Assembly: GCF_024612015.1 (NCBI RefSeq)
Contig: NZ_CP102512.1
Span: 4,030,001 to 4,094,000 of the forward strand
Direction of reading: 5' to 3'
Length of the DNA: 64,000 nucleotides
Origin: Streptomyces sp. CA-210063
GTDB taxonomy: Bacteria > Actinomycetota > Actinomycetes > Streptomycetales > Streptomycetaceae
A program made the translations under genes and the position numbers. The notes beneath the pieces were generated by a model. That model was not told the origin of the DNA. It worked only from the letters and a program-made list of their open reading frames with translations, and made no database searches. Positions 1-7,468 of this stretch are shown one piece after another (positions within the stretch are counted from its first letter, which is position 1; each line of letters starts with the position of its first letter).

Positions 1-2
1 GT

Positions 3-662
3 GACAGCGACCCCGCACGCGCCACGGACGGCGACACCCACCGCCGGTGGTCCCGAACCTCTGTCGGCGTGCTGACCGCCACCGCCGCCCTCCTGGCCGG
101 TGCCCTGGTGACGCATCTGGTCATGACCTTCCTGAGCCTGGCCCCGCCCAACGCCCTCAGAATCGGAAACCAGCGGACGATCAACGCGTATCTCGAACCC
201 GAGTTCCAACAGAACTGGAAGTTGTTCGCCCCCGATCCGTTGCAGCGCAACGCCGCCGTCGGTGTCCGCCTGCGGACCACGGCCGACGACGGGACCGCGC
301 ACATCTCGGAGTGGATCAACCTCACGGCCCAGGACCTGGACGAGATCAAGGGTGATCCGGCGCCGAGTCACGCGCACCAGAACATGCTCCGCAATGCCTG
401 GGACAACTCCGAGAACTGGCACGGCCCGAACGACCTGCCCAAGGGCATCCGCGGAAAGGTGGCCGTCGCCTACCTGAAGCGCGTGGCGCTGCAACGGGTC
501 GGGCGTCAGTGGGAGGGCGAGCGGATCACAGCGGTACAGCTCGCGGGCCGTTACTCGAAGGTGTCGCCCCCGTCGTGGAGCTCCGAGGAGCCGTCCGACA
601 CGACCACCTATCAGGTGCGTCCGTGGTGGCCGGTGACCGACCAGGACTACAAGGGGCTGTGA
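3..662 (+). CDS. DUF5819 family membrane-anchored protein, 5' end cut by the window
   Basis: The reading frame is open from the window edge and ends in TGA at 660-662, so the true start probably lies upstream. A GTG at 69 would cut into the hydrophobic segment. The visible N-terminus is hydrophilic and arginine-rich (RRWSRTS), then comes one transmembrane helix rich in Ala, Leu and Val, then a soluble domain containing QNWKLFAPDP, a signature I associate with DUF5819. The next gene starts two bases later and encodes an HTTM protein; these two families are usual partners in Streptomyces. The pair may form a membrane complex. The biochemical role is unknown. Confidence 0.75.
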   Translation, partial: DSDPARATDGDTHRRWSRTSVGVLTATAALLAGALVTHLVMTFLSLAPPNALRIGNQRTINAYLEPEFQQNWKLFAPDPLQRNAAVGVRLRTTADDGTAHISEWINLTAQDLDEIKGDPAPSHAHQNMLRNAWDNSENWHGPNDLPKGIRGKVAVAYLKRVALQRVGRQWEGERITAVQLAGRYSKVSPPSWSSEEPSDTTTYQVRPWWPVTDQDYKGL

Positions 663-663
663 A

Positions 664-1866
664 TTGAGCACCGCAACACCTACGTCGACCCGAACCACTA
701 CGACGTCGACTCCTCCCGAAGCAGCGCCCCGCCGGTCGGTCGTCGACCGCTTCCGAGAGGCCCTCGCCCGCTTCGCACGTCTCGCATGCACCACCCGCGC
801 CCCCTATCAGGCCGCGATCTTCCGTATCGGCCTGGCCGTGGCCATCTCCGCCCTTCTGCTCCGGGAGTGGCCGCACCGCCGGGTGCTGTTCGGCGACCGC
901 AGCCCGCTGTCGCACGAGATGGCGCTCGAATTCGGGCGCCTGGACGGGACGTTCAGCGTCCTGCACTGGTCCGGCGGCCAGGTCTGGTTCGAGATCGTCT
1001 ACGCGCTGACCATCGCCTCGGCCCTGGCTGTGATGGTGGGCTGGCGCACCAGGACCATGAGCGTGCTGCTCATGATCGGGGTGCTCTCGCTGGAGAACCG
1101 TAATCCCCTGGTGGGCGACGGCGGCGACAACGTCATGCGCATCATGGTGATCTACCTGGTCTTCACCCGCTGCGCCCAGGTCTGGTCGCTGGACGCGCGG
1201 CGCGCCGCCCCCGGAGAGCGGCGGAAGGACCCGGACGACCGCACGGGAGTGGCCCTGTGGGCGGCCACCGGGATCTTCCTGCTGATGGCGTTCGGCATGG
1301 ACACCGGATGGCCTCTGTTCCTCTGGGTTCTCTGGGGTGTCCAGGGGCTGTGGTACGCGGTCAACCGCTGGTTCCGCGAGACCGAGGGGCGCGCGCTGCT
1401 GGACGTGGGGGCGTCCCTGCTGCACAACGCCGCGATGCTGACGATCGCCGGACAGATCTGCCTGATCTACGCCACGTCCGGCTGGTACAAGGTGCAGGGC
1501 CCGAAGTGGCAGGAGGGCAGCGCTCTGCACTACGCGCTGAACCTGGAGTATTTCTCCCCCTGGCCCTGGCTCTCGGCGATCGTCGCGGCCAACACCATGC
1601 TGGTCCTGGTGCTGAGCTACGGGACGGTCATGCTGCAGGTCGCCTTCCCCTTCACCCTCGGCAACCGCAAGGTCAAGAACGTGCTGGTGGCCGTCATGAT
1701 CGGCGAGCACCTGGGGATCGCGGTGCTGCTCGGCCTCCCCTTCTTCTCGCTGGCCATGGTCGCGTGCGACGCGATCTTCCTGCCCACCGCGTTCCTGGTG
1801 GCCCTCGGCGCCCGCTGCGGCCGCCTGCCCCGGCCCGCGCTGACCAGGAGAGTCGCGGCCGCCTGA
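664..1866 (+). CDS. HTTM domain integral membrane protein
   Basis: 400 residues from a TTG start that follows the upstream stop by one base, so translation is probably coupled. Many hydrophobic helices are spread over residues 45-390, with an Arg-rich short N-terminus. The layout matches HTTM (horizontally transferred transmembrane) proteins, which are related to the membrane part of vitamin K-dependent gamma-carboxylase. Conserved-looking segments include PLVGDGGDNVMR and TSGWYKVQGPKWQEG. No separate catalytic domain is attached. Partnered with the DUF5819 gene; the substrate is unknown. A strong bidirectional hairpin follows the stop. Confidence 0.8.
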   Translation: MSTATPTSTRTTTTSTPPEAAPRRSVVDRFREALARFARLACTTRAPYQAAIFRIGLAVAISALLLREWPHRRVLFGDRSPLSHEMALEFGRLDGTFSVLHWSGGQVWFEIVYALTIASALAVMVGWRTRTMSVLLMIGVLSLENRNPLVGDGGDNVMRIMVIYLVFTRCAQVWSLDARRAAPGERRKDPDDRTGVALWAATGIFLLMAFGMDTGWPLFLWVLWGVQGLWYAVNRWFRETEGRALLDVGASLLHNAAMLTIAGQICLIYATSGWYKVQGPKWQEGSALHYALNLEYFSPWPWLSAIVAANTMLVLVLSYGTVMLQVAFPFTLGNRKVKNVLVAVMIGEHLGIAVLLGLPFFSLAMVACDAIFLPTAFLVALGARCGRLPRPALTRRVAAA

Positions 1867-1884
1867 GCCCGGCCGATCAGCACG

Positions 1885-1918
1885 CCGGTGCCCCCCGCCG
1901 ACGAGGCGGGGGCACCGG
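1885..1918. terminator. Bidirectional hairpin between convergent genes
   Basis: A near-perfect stem (CCGGTGCCCCCCGCC paired with GGCGGGGGCACCGG) with a five-base loop lies between the HTTM gene (plus) and the secreted-protein gene (minus). The position suits termination for both. Confidence 0.8.
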
Positions 1919-1936
1919 TCGTTCTCGTTCGCCCCG

Positions 1937-2764
1937 TCAGCGCACGTCGACGTAGTCCGCCGCGCTGGTGGCGACGCCGGTCGTCGAGTTGCCGTAGTAC
2001 ACCCAGCGGTAGGAGCCGTCGGTGGAGGCGGTGACCGTGGTCTTCAGGGTCCCGGTGCTGCTGGTGGTGGCCTTCTTGACCGTCTTGAAGGTGTCGGTGC
2101 CCTTCGCGCGGAACTGGAGGCTGACCGTGCGGCCGCTGTAGGCGCCGAACTTCTTGGTGCTCCAGTTCGCCCGGGTCAGCTTGCCCGTGACGGTGATCGT
2201 CTTGCCCTTGGTGACCGGCTCCGGCGTGGCGTTGACGGTGGCCTTGGCCGCGCGCTTGAGCTGGACGGTCTTGGACCGCGTCTCCAGCTCCGAGGTCTTG
2301 AGGCCACCGTCGGCCTTCCACAGGCGCAGCGAGACGCCGACCTTCCAGGTCGTGGCGTCGCTGTTGGAGTCGACATGCTCCTGGCTCGGGTGCGGGTCGA
2401 TGTAGAGGTTGCCCTCGCAGCGGGCGTGCTTGGAGTCGATCTCGAAGCAGGTGTAGCTGCCCGGCTGGATGAAGTTCTCTCCGGTGTCGGCCGCCGTCTT
2501 GATGCTGCCGCGGTAGAGGAACGGGTACGCGTCGTAGCGGGACGGCTCAGCGGTGCTGTATCCGGACGGCAGAGCGATGGTGAAGGAGAGGGGCGGCTCC
2601 ACCTCCTTCGACGTGCCGACCACGATCGGCTTGCCGTTGTTGATGACGACGTCCGACACGGTGATACCGGTGTCCGCCGCCTGGGCCGCCGGGGCGTTGA
2701 GCACCGAGAGCGCCAACGCTCCCGCGAGCGTGGCCACCGCGACGGTCCGTCTGCCTGTTTTCAT
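1937..2764 (-). CDS. Secreted protein of unknown function with C-terminal Ig-like domain
   Basis: 275 residues. The N-terminus MKTGRRTVAVATLAGALA continues to an APAAQAA cleavage site, a clear Sec signal peptide. A GAGGTG ribosome site precedes the ATG. Residues 35-160 form a domain that mentions no family I recognise. Residues 175-275 are rich in Thr, Ser and Lys and look like an Ig-like or Kre9-type beta domain (TVSLQFRAKGTDTFKTV, GSYRWVYYG), common at the ends of Streptomyces exported proteins. Two cysteines around the segment YTCFEIDSKHARCEG may form a disulphide. Monocistronic. Function unknown. Confidence 0.75.
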   Translation of the reverse strand: MKTGRRTVAVATLAGALALSVLNAPAAQAADTGITVSDVVINNGKPIVVGTSKEVEPPLSFTIALPSGYSTAEPSRYDAYPFLYRGSIKTAADTGENFIQPGSYTCFEIDSKHARCEGNLYIDPHPSQEHVDSNSDATTWKVGVSLRLWKADGGLKTSELETRSKTVQLKRAAKATVNATPEPVTKGKTITVTGKLTRANWSTKKFGAYSGRTVSLQFRAKGTDTFKTVKKATTSSTGTLKTTVTASTDGSYRWVYYGNSTTGVATSAADYVDVR

Positions 2765-2859
2765 TCACACCTCTTCAGGAGGATGCCGATGAGAAGAAGC
2801 GGCAGATTACCAATGACGTGGCCATGCCCTCCTGGCCGCCCAGCCGGGAGCCGGGACGG

Positions 2860-3069
2860 TCAGCCCTCGGCCGCGTACGACACGAAGTCCGCCCACGCCG
2901 TCGGCGTGAGCGCGAGCTGAGGGCCGACTATGTTCTTGGAGTCGCGGACGTGGACGGTGCCGGGGGCCATGGCGATCTCGACGCAGGAGTTGCCGTCGTT
3001 GCCGCCGCTGTAGCTGCTCTTGAACCACGCCAGATCGGAGGCGTCCCCGGCAGTGGTCTCGCGGATCAT
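2860..3069 (-). CDS. DUF397 domain protein
   Basis: 69 residues with the DUF397 hallmark AWFKSSYSGGNDGNSCVEIA followed by HVRDSKN and a C-terminal W-x-x-F. The ATG overlaps the stop of the DUF5753 regulator upstream (ATGA), so the two are co-translated. In Streptomyces such small proteins accompany WhiJ-like regulators and are thought to modulate them. The partner ATPase gene lies on the opposite strand beyond the regulator. Confidence 0.9.
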   Translation of the reverse strand: MIRETTAGDASDLAWFKSSYSGGNDGNSCVEIAMAPGTVHVRDSKNIVGPQLALTPTAWADFVSYAAEG

Positions 3070-3941
3070 GTTTCTCCCAGCAGTTGCTCGATGAAGGCCA
3101 GCGACTCCCGTGGAGAGAGCGCCTGAGCCCGGATGGTGCCATACCGCAGCTCAAGGATGCGCAGGTGTTTGGGCTCCGATGTCGGTCGGCCGTTGAACGC
3201 GCCGTCTGAGCGACCCACGGCCGTGCCGTCCGCGAATTTCAGCAGCTCGATCCGACCGTCGAGGCCGGAGTGGGTCTCGCTGCTCATCGGCATCACCTGA
3301 AGCACGACGTTGTGCAACCGCCCCACCTCCAGCAGACGTTCAAGCTGCTGATGCCACACCATTGTGCCTCCGATGGGACGTCGCAGAGCACCCTCTTCCA
3401 GGACGAAACTGAGCGCCGGAGCGGGTGAGCGTTCGAAGACCGCCTGCCGCGCCAGCCGAGCCCCCACCATGCGTTCCACATCGTCCGGCGAGTACGGCGG
3501 CTGAGCCGCCCCGATGACGGCCCGCGCGTGGTCCGGCGTCTGGAGCAGCCCGGCGATGATGTTGCACTCGTACACCCCGATCTCGACCGCCTGAGCCTCC
3601 AGCTTCCCCAGCTCCCGCACCTTCTTCGGGTACCGGACCTTCTTCACGTCCTCCCAGGTCGCGGAGATGAGCCCACCCGCCCCCAACACCTCGTCGGCCT
3701 TGTCCAGATACTCCTGGCGGGGAATCCGTTTCCCGCCCTCGATCTTGTAGACCAGGTCCTCGCCGTACCCGACCGCCGTCGCGAAGTCGGCCGCCCGCAT
3801 CCCCACAGCCTCGCGGCGCAGCTTCAGCTGCCGGCCCACCGTGGCGACGACCGCGACGCCCCAGTCGTCATTGGGGTCCACCTCCCAACCCGGCTCGTCC
3901 GCCTCCGTCTTGAGCCGCCCCGCGTCGCCGTCCACCAACAT
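3066..3941 (-). CDS. XRE-family regulator with DUF5753 (Scr1/WhiJ-like)
   Basis: 291 residues from an ATG at 3941 (MLVDGDAG); an in-frame ATG 33 bases upstream is possible but gives an unlikely extension. Residues 30-90 hold a helix-turn-helix of the XRE type (LKLRREAVGMRAADFATAVG, then VYKIEGGKRIP). The rest is the DUF5753 domain (YECNIIAGLLQTPDHARAVI, LSFVLEEGALRR, LQVMPMSSETHSGLDG). The DUF397 gene follows with a 4-base overlap. It is divergent from an anti-sigma-type ATPase gene, giving the regulator-DUF397-ATPase module that recurs in Streptomyces and affects development or antibiotic output where studied. Confidence 0.9.
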   Translation of the reverse strand: MLVDGDAGRLKTEADEPGWEVDPNDDWGVAVVATVGRQLKLRREAVGMRAADFATAVGYGEDLVYKIEGGKRIPRQEYLDKADEVLGAGGLISATWEDVKKVRYPKKVRELGKLEAQAVEIGVYECNIIAGLLQTPDHARAVIGAAQPPYSPDDVERMVGARLARQAVFERSPAPALSFVLEEGALRRPIGGTMVWHQQLERLLEVGRLHNVVLQVMPMSSETHSGLDGRIELLKFADGTAVGRSDGAFNGRPTSEPKHLRILELRYGTIRAQALSPRESLAFIEQLLGET

Positions 3942-4058
3942 CGCGCACCTCTCCGCCGTACCGTCGTGCCTCAACGCCCCCTACCCGTACGGCCCTTCCG
4001 GACAGGCCCGACACGACCGGACAACGCCCGGACAGTCACCGTACGCAACGGCGTAGTC

Positions 4059-4070
4059 ACTGTTCACAGT
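4059..4070. promoter_or_regulatory. Inverted repeat in the divergent regulator/ATPase promoter region
   Basis: ACTGT-TC-ACAGT is a perfect 12-base inverted repeat in the 155-base space between the two divergent genes. The DUF5753 regulator could bind here to control itself and the ATPase; this is inferred from position only. Confidence 0.35.
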
Positions 4071-4096
4071 AAGCACGCACCGCCACGCTGAGTGAT

Positions 4097-4579
4097 GTGA
4101 ATACGGAAACCGTCGCCGCCCAGGCCGAACTCCACAGCCCCGTCCGCAACTTCAGCGTGCGGCTGTCCCCCACGCCACGCGGAGCCCGCCTCGCCCGCCT
4201 TCTCGCGACCGAACAACTGCGCACCTGGGGGCTGCCGTCCGACCCGGCGGAGCACATCGTCGCCGAGCTGGCGGCCAACGCGGCGACACACGGCCGGATT
4301 CGGGGCCGCGACTTCGACCTCACGATGTACGTGATCGGTGACACCCTCCGCATCGAGGTCACCGACACGCGCGCCGAACGACTTCCGTGCACCCAACACC
4401 CCGCCCCTGACGCCGAGTCGGGCCGAGGCCTGCTCCTCGTCGAGGCGCTCGCCGACCGCTGGGGCACCGCACCGGGGCGGCCCCCACGCAAGACCATCTG
4501 GGCGGAAGTCACCCTCCGACCGGCACCGGCACCCGGTGGTCCGTGCTTCGGTGGCACGGGCTATCTATTTCCCAAGTAA
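4097..4579 (+). CDS. ATP-binding protein, anti-sigma-factor (HATPase_c) type
   Basis: 160 residues from a GTG start. The Bergerat-fold motifs are visible: the N-box in HIVAELAANAATHG (residues 55-68), the D-x-[GR] region in RIEVTDTRAERLP, and the glycine-rich ESGRGLLLVEALADRWG (about residues 110-126). The size suits a stand-alone RsbW/SpoIIAB-like serine kinase domain. The gene is divergent from the DUF5753 regulator and completes the WhiJ-like triad. No anti-anti-sigma partner is adjacent. It could bind a sigma factor or the regulator; neither is shown. Confidence 0.85.
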   Translation: MNTETVAAQAELHSPVRNFSVRLSPTPRGARLARLLATEQLRTWGLPSDPAEHIVAELAANAATHGRIRGRDFDLTMYVIGDTLRIEVTDTRAERLPCTQHPAPDAESGRGLLLVEALADRWGTAPGRPPRKTIWAEVTLRPAPAPGGPCFGGTGYLFPK

Positions 4580-4811
4580 CTCAAGGGTGAAAGAACCCCC
4601 ACCAAGCCCCACCCCTCCCGCCCACCGAGCGCGCTCACCCGCGCGAGTGAACCTCGCCAACTCGGCTGGCGTCGAGACCGGTTGTGCGCCTTACGCTCAG
4701 CGCAGCACGACACCGCACAACCGCAGAACAACCGCAGAGATACGACGGCCCCCGCCGGGACGGCAATCCCAGTGCGAGGGCCTGACCACCAAGGAAGAGA
4801 AGAGCTTCCCG

Positions 4812-5678
4812 ATGGATACGCAGAACCCTAGCGCGCCCTCGCGCGCCCAGTCCCGTAATGCGGGCAAGGAACACCCCCACGGGCACCCCCAGCGGCACCC
4901 CGACCCCGACGGCGGCGGCCTGGTCCACGACCACACCCGCCACACCACCCGCTTCACGGTGATCGGCAACCACCTCGCCCAGCACCCGGAGCTGTCAGGG
5001 CTGGCAATCGGGCTGGCCGTGCACATCCAGTCGCTGCCGCAGAGCGCCCGCGTCGACATCAGGACCCTCAGCGACCGCTTCCCGGAGGGGCGCGACCGTA
5101 TCGCCGCCGCGCTGCGGGAGCTGGAGACCCACGGCTACCTGCGGCGGGAGCGCGTACGCACCCCCGGCGGCCGGATCATCACCCGCACGACCTCCTGCAA
5201 CCAGCCCGGCCGCCGTCACGCGGAGGACGAGCCCGTACGCAGAGCCCGCGAAGCGCGGAAGAAGGCACCGCGCAAGTCCCTACCCGCCGTCCCCCAACCC
5301 GCCTACCCCTCCCCCACCCTCCTCCAGACCGCCACCGACCTCCTCGCCGACCTGCGCCGCACGGACCCCCGCCTCCTCCTCTCCGCCTGCGACGCCACCC
5401 ACCTCGCCCCGGGCGTGGCCGCCTGGCTGGAGCGTGACCTCACCCCCACCGCCGTACGCCACGCCCTGACCAGCGACCTCCCAGCCGAGCCCCTCCACCG
5501 CCCGGCAGCTCTCCTGGCCCACCGCCTCACGGCTCAGTTGCCGCCCCCGCCCCCGTTCCGGGCACCCGAGTCACCGCCGGCCGTCCCGCACCCGCTCAAG
5601 AACTGCGACGGCTGCGATCGAGGATTCCGGGCGCCGCCCGGGACCGGCCGCTGTCGCGACTGCCGGGCATCCGTATGA
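4812..5678 (+). CDS. Winged-helix protein with C-terminal zinc ribbon
   Basis: 288 residues from an ATG at 4812, preceded by the purine-rich AAGGAAGAGAAG. Residues 45-120 form a winged helix-turn-helix (LSGLAIGLAVHIQ, RVDIRTLSDRFPEGRDRI, ALRELETHGYLRRERV), as in helix-turn-helix domain proteins and phage replication initiators. The middle is proline-rich, and residues 180-240 are helical. The end carries CDGC ... CRDC, a probable zinc ribbon. Basic segment ARKKAPRKS may touch nucleic acid. Likely a DNA-binding regulator; target unknown. Similar genes are scattered in Streptomyces. Confidence 0.75.
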   Translation: MDTQNPSAPSRAQSRNAGKEHPHGHPQRHPDPDGGGLVHDHTRHTTRFTVIGNHLAQHPELSGLAIGLAVHIQSLPQSARVDIRTLSDRFPEGRDRIAAALRELETHGYLRRERVRTPGGRIITRTTSCNQPGRRHAEDEPVRRAREARKKAPRKSLPAVPQPAYPSPTLLQTATDLLADLRRTDPRLLLSACDATHLAPGVAAWLERDLTPTAVRHALTSDLPAEPLHRPAALLAHRLTAQLPPPPPFRAPESPPAVPHPLKNCDGCDRGFRAPPGTGRCRDCRASV

Positions 5679-5795
5679 CCGAAGTGGGCCCCCGAGCCGC
5701 GCATAATCCGTTGGCCCGGTCCCGCCGCACGCTCCTACGCTGATCAGGTACCGCCCTCACGTACGGCGACGGCGGCTGTCACGGGAACGTTCATC

Positions 5796-7463
5796 ATGCG
5801 TACGCACTATCCACGGACCCGGCATCTGCCCTGGTCCCCCGGCGCCACCCCCGACGATCTCCGGGTCGCGGACCTGTCGGGGCTGCGCGGGCGCGAGGTC
5901 GTCGTCACCGAGAAGCTCGACGGTGAGAACACGACGCTGTACGCCGACGGGTTGCACGCCCGGTCCCTCGACTCGGCGCATCACCCGTCCCGGACCTGGG
6001 TCAAGGCGCTCCAGGCGCGTATCGGGCATGCGATCCCCGAGGGCTGGCGGGTGTGCGGGGAGAACATGTACGCCCGGCATTCGATCGCGTACGCGGACCT
6101 GGAGAGCTGGTTCTACGGCTTCTCCGTGTGGGACGGGGAAGGCCACTGCCTGGGCTGGGACCGGACGGTCGAGTTTCTGCGCGGGCTCGGGATTCCGGTG
6201 CCGCGTGTGCTGTGGCGGGGGACGTTCGACGAGCGGGCGCTGCGCGCGCTGCGGCTGGATCTCGGGCTGCAGGAGGGGTACGTCGTCCGGGTCACCGACA
6301 GCTTCGCCGCGGCGGAGTTCGGGGAACGGGTGGCCAAGTGGGTGCGGGCCGGGCATGTGCGCACGGACACCCACTGGATGCACGCGGCGGTCGTCGAGAA
6401 CGGGCTTGGGGCGCGCGCCGGACTGTGGGCCGTGCGCTCGGGCGCGCCCGTCGACGCGGCGGCGCTGGCCGAGGCCGTCGGGCTGCCCGGGGAGGGCGAT
6501 CCGGAAGCCGCCGCCCGGTTCGACGCGGCGGGGCGGGCCGGAGACGACCGGCTCGCCGGTGTGCTGGCCGCACTGCTGCACGGCCGGCAGCGCGCACGGC
6601 TCGCGACCCGCCTCGCGGGCGCCGTGGGGATGCCGCTCGCCCGGCGCGTGGCTGACCTTGGGGGACTGCACCCCGCGCTGCACCGGCCGTACCCGGACGA
6701 GGACCGGCGGGCCGGCCTGATCCGGATGTCGTACGCCGCCGATCTCGGTCTGCTGCACTCGGTCGCCCGGGCCACGGCCGACACGGACGAGGCCCGGGAG
6801 CAGGTGGACTGGTCCGCCTTGCACGCGGAGGAGGTGGAGGCGTACGGCCTCGGAGGGGACGCTCTGCGGGAGGCCTTCGCCGGGCTGTCCGCCGACGCGG
6901 CCGTCCGGTGTCTGGCCGAGGCGCGGGAGGCGTACGCCCGGGGGCGCGTCGGCAGCGTCGACGAATCCGTGGCGGCCACTTGGCGTTGGCGTTCCGGCGA
7001 CTTCCCGAAGCTGATCCACATGGTCGGGCCGGCCGGCAGCGGCAAGAGCACGTTCGCACGGGGGCTGCCGGGCGTGGACGCGTACGTGTCTCTCGACGAC
7101 CTGCGCGCGGCCCGTGGCTCCCGCTCCGACCAGAAGGCCAATGCCGACATCCTCCGAGAAGGCCTCGACCGCCTGGACGCCGCGCTGGCCGCGGGCGGGA
7201 CCGTGGTGTGGGACGCCACGTCCCTCAACAAGCAGCAGCGCTCGGTCGTGCACACGGTCGCCCACCGCCGCGACGCGCTGATCACCCACGCCGTGGTCCT
7301 GGTCGACGAGGACGAGTTGATGCGGCGCAACGCCCGCCGCGAGCACCCGGTGCCGCCCGAGGTGCTCACCGCGCAGTGCCGCCGCTTCGGCCCGCCGTAC
7401 CCGGGCGACGCGCATCGCACCTGGTACATCGGGGCGAGCGGGACCGTAGAGGAAGAGGTCTGA
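5796..7463 (+). CDS. RNA ligase fused to polynucleotide kinase-type P-loop domain
   Basis: 555 residues. The N-terminal nucleotidyltransferase domain shows the covalent-ligase motifs in order: motif I EKLDGENT (Lys40 is the predicted AMP-linked residue), CGENMYARHS, the motif IIIa-like WFYGFSVWDG, motif IV EGYVVRV and motif V KWVRAG. Residues 185-400 form a helical region of unknown fold. From about residue 404 there is a P-loop kinase (GPAGSGKST near 411, VVWDATSLNKQQR, RREHPVPPEVL) like the 5'-kinase of T4 Pnkp. The enzyme should phosphorylate 5'-OH RNA ends and seal them to 3'-OH ends. Its stop is five bases before the next gene, whose ribosome site overlaps this gene's end, so the two form an operon. 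Confidence 0.85.
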   Translation: MRTHYPRTRHLPWSPGATPDDLRVADLSGLRGREVVVTEKLDGENTTLYADGLHARSLDSAHHPSRTWVKALQARIGHAIPEGWRVCGENMYARHSIAYADLESWFYGFSVWDGEGHCLGWDRTVEFLRGLGIPVPRVLWRGTFDERALRALRLDLGLQEGYVVRVTDSFAAAEFGERVAKWVRAGHVRTDTHWMHAAVVENGLGARAGLWAVRSGAPVDAAALAEAVGLPGEGDPEAAARFDAAGRAGDDRLAGVLAALLHGRQRARLATRLAGAVGMPLARRVADLGGLHPALHRPYPDEDRRAGLIRMSYAADLGLLHSVARATADTDEAREQVDWSALHAEEVEAYGLGGDALREAFAGLSADAAVRCLAEAREAYARGRVGSVDESVAATWRWRSGDFPKLIHMVGPAGSGKSTFARGLPGVDAYVSLDDLRAARGSRSDQKANADILREGLDRLDAALAAGGTVVWDATSLNKQQRSVVHTVAHRRDALITHAVVLVDEDELMRRNARREHPVPPEVLTAQCRRFGPPYPGDAHRTWYIGASGTVEEEV

Positions 7464-7468
7464 GGAAC

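Noticed and set aside
6908..7468. Upstream extension of the RNA-repair protein
   Set aside because: It would overlap the kinase domain of the ligase gene in another frame; the GTG at 7469 has a good ribosome site and begins the MJ1316 domain.
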